NCBI RefSeq assembly: GCF_001039005.1
Contig: NZ_LDWR01000041.1
Coordinates: 310,001 to 374,000 of the forward strand
DNA length: 64,000 bases
From: Burkholderia cepacia
GTDB lineage: Bacteria > Pseudomonadota > Gammaproteobacteria > Burkholderiales > Burkholderiaceae
Direction of reading: 5' to 3'
In this document: positions 53,081 to 61,652 of the stretch, in pieces
How the letters are laid out: each line of letters opens with the position of its first letter
How positions within the stretch are numbered: position 1 is the stretch's first letter
Notes under the pieces: model-generated
Database searches by the model: none
The model's input: only the letters and a program-made list of their open reading frames with translations
What the model was told of the DNA's origin: nothing
Program-made: the position numbers and the translations under genes

Positions 53081-54313
53081 ATGACCCCGATCGAGCAGGA
53101 AGTCCGACGCCGCTGGCTGCCCGTGCTGGCCGGCGGCCTGATCATGGGCGCCGCGCTCGGCATCCGCCACGTGCAGGGCCTGTTCCTCGCGCCCGTGTCG
53201 CTCGACCACGGCTGGTCGCGCGAAGCGTTCGGGCTCGCACTGGCGCTGCAGAACCTGATCTGGGGCGTCGCGCAGCCGTTCACGGGGATGGTCGCGGACC
53301 GCTTCGGCTCGGTGCGCGTGATCGTCGCCGGGATGCTGCTGTATGCGGCCGGGCTCGTCATCATGGCGCATGCGGCATCGACCGGTATGTTCACGGTCGG
53401 CGCCGGGCTCGTGATCGGCATCGCGCTGTCGGGCTCGGCATTCGCGTCGATCTACGGCGCGCTGAGCCGGCTGTTTCCGCCCGACCGGCGCGGCTGGGCG
53501 CTCGGTGTCGCCGGCGCGATCGGCGGGCTCGGCCAGTTCTGCATGGTGCCCGTCGCGCAGGAACTGATCGGCGGTGTCGGCTGGCGGCATGCGTTCATCG
53601 CGCTGGCGCTCGTCGCGGCGCTGCTCGCGCCGCTCGCCGTGGTGCTGCGTGACCGGCCCGCGCAGGCTGCCGGCGCCGCCACCGGCCCCGACCAGTCGAT
53701 CGGCGAAGCCGTGCGCGAGGCGTTCGCGCATCGCGGCTTCTGGCTGCTCAACGCCGGCTTCTTCGCGTGCGGCTTCCAGCTCGCGTTCATCGCGACGCAC
53801 CTGCCCGCGTACCTGCTCGACCACGGGCTGCCGGCGCGCCACGCGAGCGTCGCGCTCGCGCTGATCGCACTGACCAACGTGGCCGGCACCTATGCATGCG
53901 GCCATCTCGGCGGGCTGCTGCGGCGCAAGTACGTGCTGTCGGTGCTGTACCTCGTGCGCGCGCTCGCGATGGCCGCGTTCGTCGCCGCGCCGCTGTCGCC
54001 CGCGAGCGTCTATGCGTTCGCGGCCGTGATGGGCTTCACGTGGCTCGGCACGGTGCCGCTGACGAACGGCGTGATCTCGCAGGTGTTCGGCGTGCGCTAC
54101 ATCGCGACGCTGTTCGGTTTCGTGTTCTTCGGGCACCAGCTCGGCAGCTTCTTCGGCGTCTGGCTCGGCGCGCTCGTGTACGACGCAACGCATTCGTACC
54201 TGCCACTGTGGATCGGCTCGATCGTGCTCGGCGTGCTCGCGGCGCTCCTGCACCTGCCGATCGACGACGCGCGCGTCGCGCGGCCGGCCTCGGGCAACGC
54301 AGCATGGGCATGA
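53081..54313 (+). CDS. MFS transporter (OFA/monocarboxylate-like)
   Basis: A 410-aa, twelve-segment inner-membrane transporter. The N-terminus (GGLIMGAALGIRHVQGLFLAP), GMVADRFGSVRV loop, and RRGWALGVAGAIGGLGQF are typical of the oxalate/formate-antiporter-like MFS group, which carries organic acids. GGAGA lies before the ATG. Its stop overlaps the start of a 38-codon gene (ATGA). A LysR gene precedes it. Confidence 0.87.
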   Translation: MTPIEQEVRRRWLPVLAGGLIMGAALGIRHVQGLFLAPVSLDHGWSREAFGLALALQNLIWGVAQPFTGMVADRFGSVRVIVAGMLLYAAGLVIMAHAASTGMFTVGAGLVIGIALSGSAFASIYGALSRLFPPDRRGWALGVAGAIGGLGQFCMVPVAQELIGGVGWRHAFIALALVAALLAPLAVVLRDRPAQAAGAATGPDQSIGEAVREAFAHRGFWLLNAGFFACGFQLAFIATHLPAYLLDHGLPARHASVALALIALTNVAGTYACGHLGGLLRRKYVLSVLYLVRALAMAAFVAAPLSPASVYAFAAVMGFTWLGTVPLTNGVISQVFGVRYIATLFGFVFFGHQLGSFFGVWLGALVYDATHSYLPLWIGSIVLGVLAALLHLPIDDARVARPASGNAAWA

Positions 54314-54426
54314 TCCGCGCGGCGCTGGCCGCCGGCGCGCTCGCGTTCGTGGCGTGGTGCGGCGCGGCCTACTTCGATTCGGGCGTCGCGTACGCGCTGC
54401 TCGAACACGTCGCGTTCTGCAACTGA
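54310..54426 (+). CDS. small membrane protein coupled to the MFS gene
   Basis: A 38-residue frame whose ATG overlaps the MFS stop codon (ATGA), a sign of translational coupling. The first half, MIRAALAAGALAFVAWCGAA, is one clear hydrophobic segment with a single positive charge at the N-terminus. It is followed by YFDSGVAYALLEHVAFCN. It could be an accessory subunit of the transporter. An in-frame ATG at 54304 would add two residues. It is too short for family recognition. Confidence 0.45.
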   Translation: MIRAALAAGALAFVAWCGAAYFDSGVAYALLEHVAFCN

Positions 54427-54456
54427 CGCGGCGAACGGTGCCGCGCGGGCGGACCG

Positions 54457-55968
54457 TCAGCGACGCTTCGGCAATGCGGCCAATGCATCGAGCGCGCGGG
54501 CGCGCGCGGCGGCGTGATCGACGAGCGGCGCCGGATAGTCGACGCCGAGCCGCACGCCGGCCGTGTCGAGCTCCAGCGGCGACGCTTCCCACGGCGCGTG
54601 GATCGACGCGGTGTCGAGACCGGCCAGCTCGGGCACCCAGCGCCGCACGTACGCGCCGTCCGGGTCGAACTTCCGGCCCTGCGCGACCGGATTGAAGATG
54701 CGGAAGTACGGCGCGGCGTCGGCGCCGCAGCCGGCCACCCACTGCCAGCTCGCCGCGTTGTTCGCGGGATCGGCGTCGACCAGCGTGTCCCAGAACCACG
54801 CTTCGCCCGCGCGCCAGTCGATCAGCAGATGCTTGATGAGAAACGACGCGACGACCATCCGCACGCGGTTGTGCATCCAGCCGGTCGTCCACAGCTCGCG
54901 CAAGCCCGCATCGACGAGCGGATAGCCGGTCAGCCCGCGCTGCCACGCACGCAGCGCGGCGGGATCGTCGCGCCACGGCATCGCGTCGAACTGCGCGCGG
55001 AAGTTGTCGGTCGCGAGCGCCGGGAAGTGATACAGCAGCGCGTAGCTGAATTCGCGCCAGCCGAGTTCGCTCAGGAACTTGTCGGCGCCCGCAGAGTACG
55101 CCGCACCGCCCGCCTGCGCGGCGCCCTGCACCGCATGCCACACCTGTCGCGGCGACACGTTGCCGAAGCGCAGGAACGGCGACAGCCGGCTCGTCGCGGG
55201 CCGGTCGGGACAGTCGCGCGCCTCCGCATAACCGGCAAGCGAAGTAGTCAGGAACGCGCCGAGCCGTTCGTGCGCGCCGGTTTCGTCGGACGTCGGCCAC
55301 GCGTCGCGCAGGCCACCGGCCCAGTCCGGCACCGGCGGGCGCAATGCCAGCGTGTCGAGCGCCAGCGCGCGCTCGCGCACGGCTTCCGGCCACGGATGAA
55401 ACGCGATCCGCTCGGGTTCCGGCAGCGGTGCAGCGACCGTGCGATCGCGGCGCGCCGCGCGCCAGTACGCGGTGAACACCTGGTACGGCGCACCGCTGCC
55501 CGTCAGCACCTCCCACGGCTCGTTCAGCAAGCTGCCGTTGCTGCTCTCGACCGTGACGCCACGCGCCTTGAGCAACGCCTTCAGCGCCGCGTCGGCGTCG
55601 CGCTGCGGCTGCGCATAACGACGGTTCCAGTACACGGCCGCCGCGCCCGTGTCGTGCACGACACGTTCGATCTCGCGCTGCGCGTCGCCGCGCAACAGCA
55701 GCAACCGCCCGCCATGACGCGCGAGCGCGGCGTCGAGCCCGGCCAGCGACCCATGCAGCCACCAGCGCGCCGCGCCGCCCGGCGGGCGCCCCGCGCCGTC
55801 GCCCGTGTCGTCGACGAATACGCATACGAGCGGCCGGCCCGACTCGACCGCGCGCGTCAACGCGGGCTGGTCGGTCACGCGCAGATCGTCGCGGAACCAC
55901 ACGATCGCGGGAGCAACGGACGATTTGGCGGACACGGGCACCTCGATGCGGAAAGCGGAACGGGACAC
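54457..55968 (-). CDS. phrB: deoxyribodipyrimidine photolyase (cyclobutane type)
   Basis: FAD-dependent light-driven repair of pyrimidine dimers, 503 aa. The N-terminal antenna domain begins VWFRDDLRVTDQPAL. The FAD domain has WREFSYALLYHFP, the GYPLVDAGLRELWTTGWMHNR signature, and FDPDGAYVRRWVPEL near the C-terminus. The start at 55968 gives about 20 extra residues before the core, and a later start is possible. It converges with the MFS-miniprotein unit. Confidence 0.95.
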   Translation of the reverse strand: MSRSAFRIEVPVSAKSSVAPAIVWFRDDLRVTDQPALTRAVESGRPLVCVFVDDTGDGAGRPPGGAARWWLHGSLAGLDAALARHGGRLLLLRGDAQREIERVVHDTGAAAVYWNRRYAQPQRDADAALKALLKARGVTVESSNGSLLNEPWEVLTGSGAPYQVFTAYWRAARRDRTVAAPLPEPERIAFHPWPEAVRERALALDTLALRPPVPDWAGGLRDAWPTSDETGAHERLGAFLTTSLAGYAEARDCPDRPATSRLSPFLRFGNVSPRQVWHAVQGAAQAGGAAYSAGADKFLSELGWREFSYALLYHFPALATDNFRAQFDAMPWRDDPAALRAWQRGLTGYPLVDAGLRELWTTGWMHNRVRMVVASFLIKHLLIDWRAGEAWFWDTLVDADPANNAASWQWVAGCGADAAPYFRIFNPVAQGRKFDPDGAYVRRWVPELAGLDTASIHAPWEASPLELDTAGVRLGVDYPAPLVDHAAARARALDALAALPKRR

Positions 55969-56290
55969 GTATTGTCGCGGCTGCGCTGCGCGGTGTCGAC
56001 GCCCGACACCCGACGCTTGACGTGCTCACGCCGATGACGGTCGCGGCACGCACGCCGCGTCGACCGCCCGGTGAAACGCCTTAGTCCATTCCGACGATTC
56101 TTCGCCGCGTCCGCCGGCCTACGCTCGATGTCGGGTGCGCCGCGATGCGCGGCACGTGCCGGCCGCTACCGGCACCGCGCGTCCCGACCCGCACCCGCCA
56201 CGCGCGCCGGCCGCTGCCGGCGCGGATCCTTCCGACCGCCGCGGCGCGCGGCCACCCGGGCGCGCGCGCCGCCTCACCCGATAGACCTCC
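55969..56290. other. intergenic region between phrB and the SRPBCC gene
   Basis: A 322-bp divergent promoter region. It contains a degenerate copy (56081-56097) of the inverted repeat found upstream of cysD. The rest is very GC-rich, with repeated CCGGCCGCTRCCGGC-like segments (about 56159 and 56209) that could form a stem. No gene is seen. Confidence 0.6.
56081..56097. promoter_or_regulatory. degenerate copy of the cysD-region operator
   Basis: TTAGTCCATTCCGACGA matches the right arm of the cysD repeat (TTAGTCCACCCGGACGA) at 14 of 17 positions, with the mismatches confined to the centre. It lies 194 bp upstream of the SRPBCC start, suggesting control by the same regulator. Confidence 0.5.
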
Positions 56291-56770
56291 ATGACCAAAC
56301 CCTCGAATCTCGTCACCTCGATCACCGTCGACATCGACGCACCGGCGTCCGTCGTGTGGGAAGTGCTGACCGACTTCCCGCGCTACGGCGCATGGAACAC
56401 GTTCTGTATCGGCTTCGAAACGACCGGCAAGCTCGGCGATTTCGTGCACATGCAAATTCGCATTCCGGGCACGGAGACCGTGATTCCTGTCAGCGAGATC
56501 CTCGTCGCCTGTGAACCCGAACGCCTGCTGTCGTGGGAGCAGCGCCCGACCGACGACAACAAGGACGCCGCGCGCCGCGACCAGTACGTCGACGCCGACG
56601 GCCCCGATCGCTGCCGCTACTTCACGACCGACCAGTTCCTCGGCGTCAACGCGGACACGATCATGCAGAACCACGGCGCGTGGGTGAAACAGGGTTTCGA
56701 TCAGTGCGCGCGCGACGTGAAGCAGCGCGCCGAAGCGCTGCATGCGGCACGCCGGCGCAACGACGCGTGA
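56291..56770 (+). CDS. SRPBCC family protein (START/polyketide-cyclase-like)
   Basis: A 159-aa hydrophobic-cavity fold. It starts with SITVDIDAPASVVWEVLTDF, the usual first strand and helix, followed by YGAWNTFCIGFETTGKLG and PERLLSWEQRP. Such proteins bind or cyclise lipids, polyketides or aromatic ligands, and no catalytic residue can be named. It is followed after 13 bp by a SnoaL-like gene, so the two form a pair. The weak operator copy upstream links it to the sulfonation genes. Confidence 0.8.
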   Translation: MTKPSNLVTSITVDIDAPASVVWEVLTDFPRYGAWNTFCIGFETTGKLGDFVHMQIRIPGTETVIPVSEILVACEPERLLSWEQRPTDDNKDAARRDQYVDADGPDRCRYFTTDQFLGVNADTIMQNHGAWVKQGFDQCARDVKQRAEALHAARRRNDA

Positions 56771-56783
56771 CCGGGAGCGGCCG

Positions 56784-57236
56784 ATGCCCGATCTGCAAAC
56801 CCTGTCCGACCATCACGACATCCGCGAGCTGATCGTCGCGTATTCGAGCGCGATCGACACGCGCGACTTCGACGCGCTCGATGCGGTGTTCACGCCCGAC
56901 GCGGCGATCGACTATCGCGCGATGGGCGGCATCGCCGGCCGCTACCCGGACGTGAAGGCCTGGCTGCGCACCGTGCTGCCGCAGTTTCCGCAGTACCAGC
57001 ACATGGTCGGCAACCTGTCGATCCGGCTCGACGGCGATACCGCGCGCGGCCGCACGATCTGCTTCAATCCGATGGAAGTCGCGCTGCCGGACGGCGGCAC
57101 GCAGGTGATGTTTCTCGGGCTGTGGTACGTCGACCGGTTCGTGCGCACCGCGCAGGGCTGGCGCATCGCCGAGCGCGTCGAGGAGCGCTGCTACGGCCAC
57201 AACGTGCCGGCCGTGCTCGCGGGCGCGACCGGCTGA
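56784..57236 (+). CDS. SnoaL/NTF2-like family protein
   Basis: A 150-aa cone-shaped alpha+beta barrel. The N-terminal HHDIRELIVAYSSAIDTRDFDALDAVFTPDAAIDY is the usual signature, and YVDRFVRTAQGWRIAERVEER ends the fold. The family includes SnoaL polyketide cyclases, ketosteroid-isomerase-like enzymes and scytalone dehydratase. The start at 56784 (GGGAGCGG upstream) is preferred over an in-frame ATG at 56742 that overlaps the SRPBCC gene. It converges with the DHH gene. Confidence 0.82.
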   Translation: MPDLQTLSDHHDIRELIVAYSSAIDTRDFDALDAVFTPDAAIDYRAMGGIAGRYPDVKAWLRTVLPQFPQYQHMVGNLSIRLDGDTARGRTICFNPMEVALPDGGTQVMFLGLWYVDRFVRTAQGWRIAERVEERCYGHNVPAVLAGATG

Positions 57237-57304
57237 TCCGGTTGAACCGGCAACGGCGCGCGCCGTGCGATTGCCACATGGCGCGCGTGTCGAGGATCGC
57301 TAAA

Positions 57305-58285
57305 TCAATCGAGCCGAAATGCCGCCTCGAAACGCGCGGCGAATGCGTCGAACTCGGTTTCCGGCAGATGGTTGATGCCGCCCGCGCGCTTGCGCCCGCC
57401 GCCGGTCGGGAAGCCGCGACAGAACTCGTCAGCGCCGAGCGGTCGGCCGTCGGGCACCCGCACGCTGACGACGAGCCCGCCGTCCGCTCGCGGCGACAGC
57501 ACCGCGAGCGCCGCATGCGGCGCGTTGCGCATCCGCTCGTTCGCGAGCATCCCCGTTGCGCGTCGCGCCCACGGATGATCAGGCATCCGCACCAGCGTCG
57601 CGCCCGGCACCTCGCGCAGCGGCGCAAGCGCGCATGCACGTGCCATGTCGTCGCGGTAGCCGTCGCGCAGCGCGGCGAACACGGCGGTCGCGCGCACGAA
57701 ATCGAGCGGATCGACGCACGGCAGCATCGCGTCGGCGAGCGCCGCCGGATCGAAGTGCAGATCGCCGACGCACTCGCCGTACGCGTTGTAGTTCAGGTAG
57801 AGCCCGAGTTCCGCGAGCGTGCAGCGCTCGGCGTCGTCGATCCCGTGCTCGCGCGCGAGCGCGTCGCCGAGCGCCGGCAGTTCGTCGCCGAAAGCCGCGA
57901 CGATCGCCCAGCGCACGTGCCGGCCGCCGAGATAGCGGTTCACGAGCACACTCGTGCAGATATCGGCCGCCGTGTCGATATGCGCGTCGAAGCGCGGATC
58001 GTCGGGCAGCTCGCCCGCGAAGTGATGGTCGAAATAGCGGACCGTCGCCCCGTCGCGCAGCAGCCGCGCGCACGCGTCGCGATTCTGGTCGTGCGACACG
58101 TCGAGCACGGTGACGAGATCGCCCGAGCGCACGTCGATCCGCTCGAGCAGCTTGATGTCGCGTTTCACGCCCGTCACGAGCGTGCCGTGCACGCCCTCCG
58201 CGAGCCGCAGTTGCTGAAGCGCGCAGAGGCCGTCCGCATCGCCGTTGAACGCGAAGACATGCCGCGCGTTGTGGTTGTCCTGCAT
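57305..58285 (-). CDS. DHH/DHHA1 family phosphoesterase
   Basis: A 326-aa protein. The metal motifs are NGDADGLCAL near the N-terminus, VLDVSHDQN, the DHH triad in FDHHFAG, and a C-terminal DHHA1-like FPTGGGRKRAGGINHL. The superfamily includes NrnA, which degrades short RNA and also removes the 3' phosphate of PAP. As the last gene of a sulfotransferase operon it could clear PAP, but other DHH activities are possible. The start at 58285 has GGAG nine bases upstream; an ATG at 58300 is the alternative. It lies 20 bp after the dehydrogenase gene. Confidence 0.78.
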   Translation of the reverse strand: MQDNHNARHVFAFNGDADGLCALQQLRLAEGVHGTLVTGVKRDIKLLERIDVRSGDLVTVLDVSHDQNRDACARLLRDGATVRYFDHHFAGELPDDPRFDAHIDTAADICTSVLVNRYLGGRHVRWAIVAAFGDELPALGDALAREHGIDDAERCTLAELGLYLNYNAYGECVGDLHFDPAALADAMLPCVDPLDFVRATAVFAALRDGYRDDMARACALAPLREVPGATLVRMPDHPWARRATGMLANERMRNAPHAALAVLSPRADGGLVVSVRVPDGRPLGADEFCRGFPTGGGRKRAGGINHLPETEFDAFAARFEAAFRLD

Positions 58286-58305
58286 GATCCGTTGCTCCAT
58301 CCTCG

Positions 58306-59097
58306 TCAAGGCATGAAATCGCCGCCGTTCGCGTCGAGCGTCGCGCCCGTCACCGCGTTCGCATAATCCGACGCGAGAAACAGCGCCGCGCGCGCGCAAT
58401 CGTCGTCGGTCGGCAGCTTTGCGAGCGCGATGTTCGATGCGATCGGCGCGATGATCTGTTCTTCCGTCATCCCGTATTCCGCAGCCGCCTGCCGGAAATA
58501 CGTCTGCGTCGGCACGCCCCACATCCAGCCCATGTGGATGCTGTTCGCGCGGATGCCGTGCACGCCGAGTTCGCGCGCCAGGTATTTTGCCGCAACGGCG
58601 AGCGCCCCCTTCGATACAGCGTAGCCGCCTTCTCCTGCAAAAGGCTTGCGGGTCGCCTGCGTGTTGATCATCACGATCGCGCCGCGCTGCGCGCGCTTCA
58701 TGTGCGGCACGACTTCCTGCGTGAGCGCCATCGTGCCGAACACGTTGGTGTCGAACACCGCGCGCCAGCCGTCGAGATCGGCTTCCTCGACCGGCTCCGG
58801 AAACGCGCCGTGCACGAACGCGCTGTTCACGAGCGCGTCGATCCGGCCGAAGCGCTCGACGGCCTGCGTCGCGAGCTGCCGGCATTGTGCGCGGTCGGTG
58901 ATGTCGGTCTTGATCTTCAGCACGTCGCAGTCGACGCCGAGTGCGCGGATCCGCGCTTCGGCGTCGTCGAGCTTCTCCATCGTGCGCGCCGCGACGACCA
59001 CGCCGCGTGCCCCCTCGCGCGCGGCCTCGACGGCGAGCTTCACACCGAGCCCCGGCCCGATTCCGGAAATCACGACGATCTTGTCCTTCAGCAACAT
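58306..59097 (-). CDS. short-chain dehydrogenase/reductase
   Basis: Classical SDR of 263 aa. The NAD(P) loop is SGIGPGLG near residue 11-18, with VVVAARTMEKLDDAEARI next. The catalytic Tyr-Lys pair is in GGYAVSKGAL, and the C-terminal GATLDANGGDFMP is typical. AGGAGA precedes the ATG. It is 41 bp after the sulfotransferase gene and 20 bp before the DHH gene in the same operon. It probably oxidises or reduces an alcohol/ketone that is, or becomes, the sulfonation substrate. Confidence 0.88.
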   Translation of the reverse strand: MLLKDKIVVISGIGPGLGVKLAVEAAREGARGVVVAARTMEKLDDAEARIRALGVDCDVLKIKTDITDRAQCRQLATQAVERFGRIDALVNSAFVHGAFPEPVEEADLDGWRAVFDTNVFGTMALTQEVVPHMKRAQRGAIVMINTQATRKPFAGEGGYAVSKGALAVAAKYLARELGVHGIRANSIHMGWMWGVPTQTYFRQAAAEYGMTEEQIIAPIASNIALAKLPTDDDCARAALFLASDYANAVTGATLDANGGDFMP

Positions 59098-59138
59098 GGG
59101 TTGTCTCCTGGTTATCGTTCGTCTCGCGCGTGCGGCCG

Positions 59139-60332
59139 TCAGCCGGCGGCTCGCAGGTGCCGCGCGCGATACGCGGCGAAGTCGTGCGCGAGCTGTGCAT
59201 CGGTGAAGCCGAAGCGCGCAATCGAATAGTCGTGCGCGGCGCGCTTGTCGCGACCGTTGCGCGCTATCCAGTCCGTCATCGCCGCGCGCTGCCGCGCATC
59301 GAGCGGCATGCCTGCAAACGCGTACACGGCTTCCGCCACGCCGAGCGGATTCGATACGGTGTCCTCGAAACGCACGTCGAGGAACCGATCGGCCGGCAGC
59401 GCGTCGCGCGCCGTCATCGCCGCGCCGATCGCGCGCGCCATCCCCGCGTTCCACTGCGCGCCGACCGCAAGCGGATCCGGATCGTCCGCATACATCTGCC
59501 ACAGCGTGTGCGCCATGCTCGCCATCGACGGAATCGTCTGTGCCGGATCGCGATGCGTGAGCACCACCTGCGCGCGCGGAAACACGCGGCACAGCACGTC
59601 GAGCGCATGCAGGTGCTGCGGCGTCTTCAGCAGCCAGCGCTCGGCCGGCGCAACGCCGCGCCGTGCCTTCTGCCATTGCAGAAACTGCAGCATCCGCTTC
59701 AGGTATGTGTAGACCGGCGTGAGGTCCTGCTGCGCCAACCACGCCGTATAACGCGGCACGTTCGCATACGAATCCATCGCGCACACGAACGCGTGCTCCA
59801 TCAGCATGAACTCCTCGTCGGCGAGCATCGCGTCGAGCGGATGGATCGTCAGGATCTGCGGAATGCAGTCGATCATCGTCGCGACTTCGGTTTGCGCACG
59901 CGCGATGCGCAAGGTCGGCGCGTCGAGCGTCTCGCCCGCGAGCGGCGCCGGGTAGCGCGTTTCCCACCACGCGGCCGAATGAAAGCGCGGGTCGACGGCC
60001 AGGAGCCGCTGCAGCAGCGTCGTGCCCGTGCGCGGCAGGCCGACGATCACGAGCGGATCGTCGATCGCGATGTCCGCGATCTCCGGAAAACGCCGGAAGT
60101 AATCCTCGATGACGAGCCGGTTCACGAGCTGGCCGACGAGCTTCTCGCGCATCATTTCCGCGCCGCGCGCGGACAGCTTCGCTTCGTCGATCAGCGACGC
60201 GCACATCACGTCGAGCGCTTTGCGATACGGCCCGTCGCCGAACGCGGTGAGCCCGCCCGTGCGCGACACGGCCTCGGCGATCAGCCCGTCGGCGGCGAGC
60301 AGCGTGCGAATCCGGTCGAGCGGCGCGTTCAT
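59139..60332 (-). CDS. PAPS-dependent sulfotransferase
   Basis: A 397-aa cytosolic enzyme transferring sulfonate from PAPS to an acceptor. The 5'-phosphosulfate loop is IVGLPRTGTTLLQRLLAVDP near 95-114 and the 3'-phosphate motif is VVLTHRDPAQTIPSMAS. It belongs to the Sulfotransfer_3-like group with a long N-terminal part. The acceptor is unknown. GGAGG precedes the ATG, which overlaps the DUF1214 gene stop (ATGA), so the two are co-translated. PAPS supply is encoded divergently by cysD-cysNC. Confidence 0.9.
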   Translation of the reverse strand: MNAPLDRIRTLLAADGLIAEAVSRTGGLTAFGDGPYRKALDVMCASLIDEAKLSARGAEMMREKLVGQLVNRLVIEDYFRRFPEIADIAIDDPLVIVGLPRTGTTLLQRLLAVDPRFHSAAWWETRYPAPLAGETLDAPTLRIARAQTEVATMIDCIPQILTIHPLDAMLADEEFMLMEHAFVCAMDSYANVPRYTAWLAQQDLTPVYTYLKRMLQFLQWQKARRGVAPAERWLLKTPQHLHALDVLCRVFPRAQVVLTHRDPAQTIPSMASMAHTLWQMYADDPDPLAVGAQWNAGMARAIGAAMTARDALPADRFLDVRFEDTVSNPLGVAEAVYAFAGMPLDARQRAAMTDWIARNGRDKRAAHDYSIARFGFTDAQLAHDFAAYRARHLRAAG

Positions 60333-61438
60333 GCGGCCTCCTTCAGCGCGGCGAGCTTCACGACGCGCGTGCGCGGATGCACGGGCTGCGCGGCACCGAC
60401 CCAGCGCCAACAGATCGTGCCCGTGCGGTGCCCGGCCGTATCGAGCCAGTTCGCAGCGCCCGGCCGCGATGCCGCGACCACCACCGTCACGCCGCCGCCG
60501 GCATTCAACCGCGCGCTGTGCTTGTTCACGCACACGTCGAAGTGCCGGTAGTCGAGCGACTCCATCCAGTAGTTGTTGAGCTGCACGTTCCAGAAGTCGC
60601 AATCGGGCACCGTGTCGACGTCGATCACGAGCGCCTCGTCGACGGCCAGCGACCAGCACGAGTGGTAGTAGTAGATGTTCGGGTCGCCGCCGACCGACTG
60701 GCACAGCGCCTGGTCGGCGGGCGGCAGCGCGTTCACGTGCGACCGGTAGCTCGCGGCCCAGTCGGCGAACAGCTTCGAGGTCTGCTCGACGAACTGCGCG
60801 GCGCGCGTGAGGCCGCCTTGCAGCGCGAGCGGGTCGAGCGGCGCCGGGCGCTCCTGCGCGCCGATGCGCTCGATCTTCAGTTGCGCGGGCGTCTCCGCGC
60901 GCCGGTCGAGGAAGGTCTGGCGCACGAGCAGCGCGTTCGTGCCGGGCTCCATGCGCACCCAGTTGCCCGCGCGCGGCGTCTCGCTCAGCACGATCTCGAA
61001 GCTGCCGTCCGGCGCGGTCTCCAGCTGCTTCGCGTCGAGAAAACCCGTCTGCAGCATCTTGCCGTCGGTCTCGTAGCCGCCCTTCTGCGTGCCGAAGCTC
61101 AGGTACGCGACCGTGCCGCGCCGCCCTGTCACGCGGTATTCGCAGCGGCCGTCGAGACGCGCGTACTGGTACAGGTTGTCGGGGTTGTCGGCGCCGATCT
61201 TCGCGGTCTCGTGCGACGGCGAGAAAAAGCCGGGCCACGCGCCGTCCGCGAACTCGACGTGCATTTCGAGCGCGATGCGCATCAGCCGGCTCAAGTAGCG
61301 GAACCCTTCCGCGCGCGTCAGCGGGTCGTCCGGCGCCTCGGCGCGCAGGATCTGCTGTCCGCTGCGTTTCAGGGTGTCGCAGAAATCGGCCCAGGTCTGG
61401 CCCGAAAGCAATTGCGTGGCACGTGTGTCGTCCGTCAT
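60329..61438 (-). CDS. DUF1214 domain-containing protein
   Basis: A 369-aa protein of unknown function. The C-terminal half carries the DUF1214 pattern (DFWNVQLNNYWMESLDYRH, then NAGGGVTVVVAASRPG and NWLDTAGHRTGTICWRWVG). The family often occurs with DUF1254, which I do not see in full here, so this is the DUF1214 part with a different N-terminal region (WADFCDTLKRSGQQILRAEAP). No signal peptide. First gene of the sulfotransferase operon, with GGAGA before the ATG; its stop overlaps the sulfotransferase start. The conserved pairing suggests it acts on or carries the same substrate. Confidence 0.75.
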   Translation of the reverse strand: MTDDTRATQLLSGQTWADFCDTLKRSGQQILRAEAPDDPLTRAEGFRYLSRLMRIALEMHVEFADGAWPGFFSPSHETAKIGADNPDNLYQYARLDGRCEYRVTGRRGTVAYLSFGTQKGGYETDGKMLQTGFLDAKQLETAPDGSFEIVLSETPRAGNWVRMEPGTNALLVRQTFLDRRAETPAQLKIERIGAQERPAPLDPLALQGGLTRAAQFVEQTSKLFADWAASYRSHVNALPPADQALCQSVGGDPNIYYYHSCWSLAVDEALVIDVDTVPDCDFWNVQLNNYWMESLDYRHFDVCVNKHSARLNAGGGVTVVVAASRPGAANWLDTAGHRTGTICWRWVGAAQPVHPRTRVVKLAALKEAA

Positions 61439-61493
61439 GTGTCGTCTCCGCCGATGGTCGAGCGCTCACCTTAAGCGCCGGCGCCGCGCGCCA

Positions 61494-61562
61494 CTTCGTC
61501 CGGGTGGACTAAGGAAAGATCCGCTGCGCCGCCGCGCCGCGGTTTAGTCCACCCGGACGAAG
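61494..61562. promoter_or_regulatory. perfect 19-bp inverted repeat in the cysD/DUF1214 divergent promoter
   Basis: CTTCGTCCGGGTGGACTAA (61494-61512) and its exact complement (61544-61562) lie exactly 50 bp apart centre to centre. Each arm is itself a near-palindrome, TTMGTCC-N4-GGACKAA, so each may bind a dimer. It sits between the divergent operons and is the best candidate for joint control. A separate 8-bp repeat (GCGACATG / CATGTCGC, 61564 and 61614) lies in the cysD leader. Confidence 0.8.
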
Positions 61563-61652
61563 AGCGACATGCGCCTCGCTCGATACCGTTGGCGTCATGC
61601 ACGAAACGCCGCACATGTCGCGCGGCGCCGTCATGAAACAAGGAGACGAACG

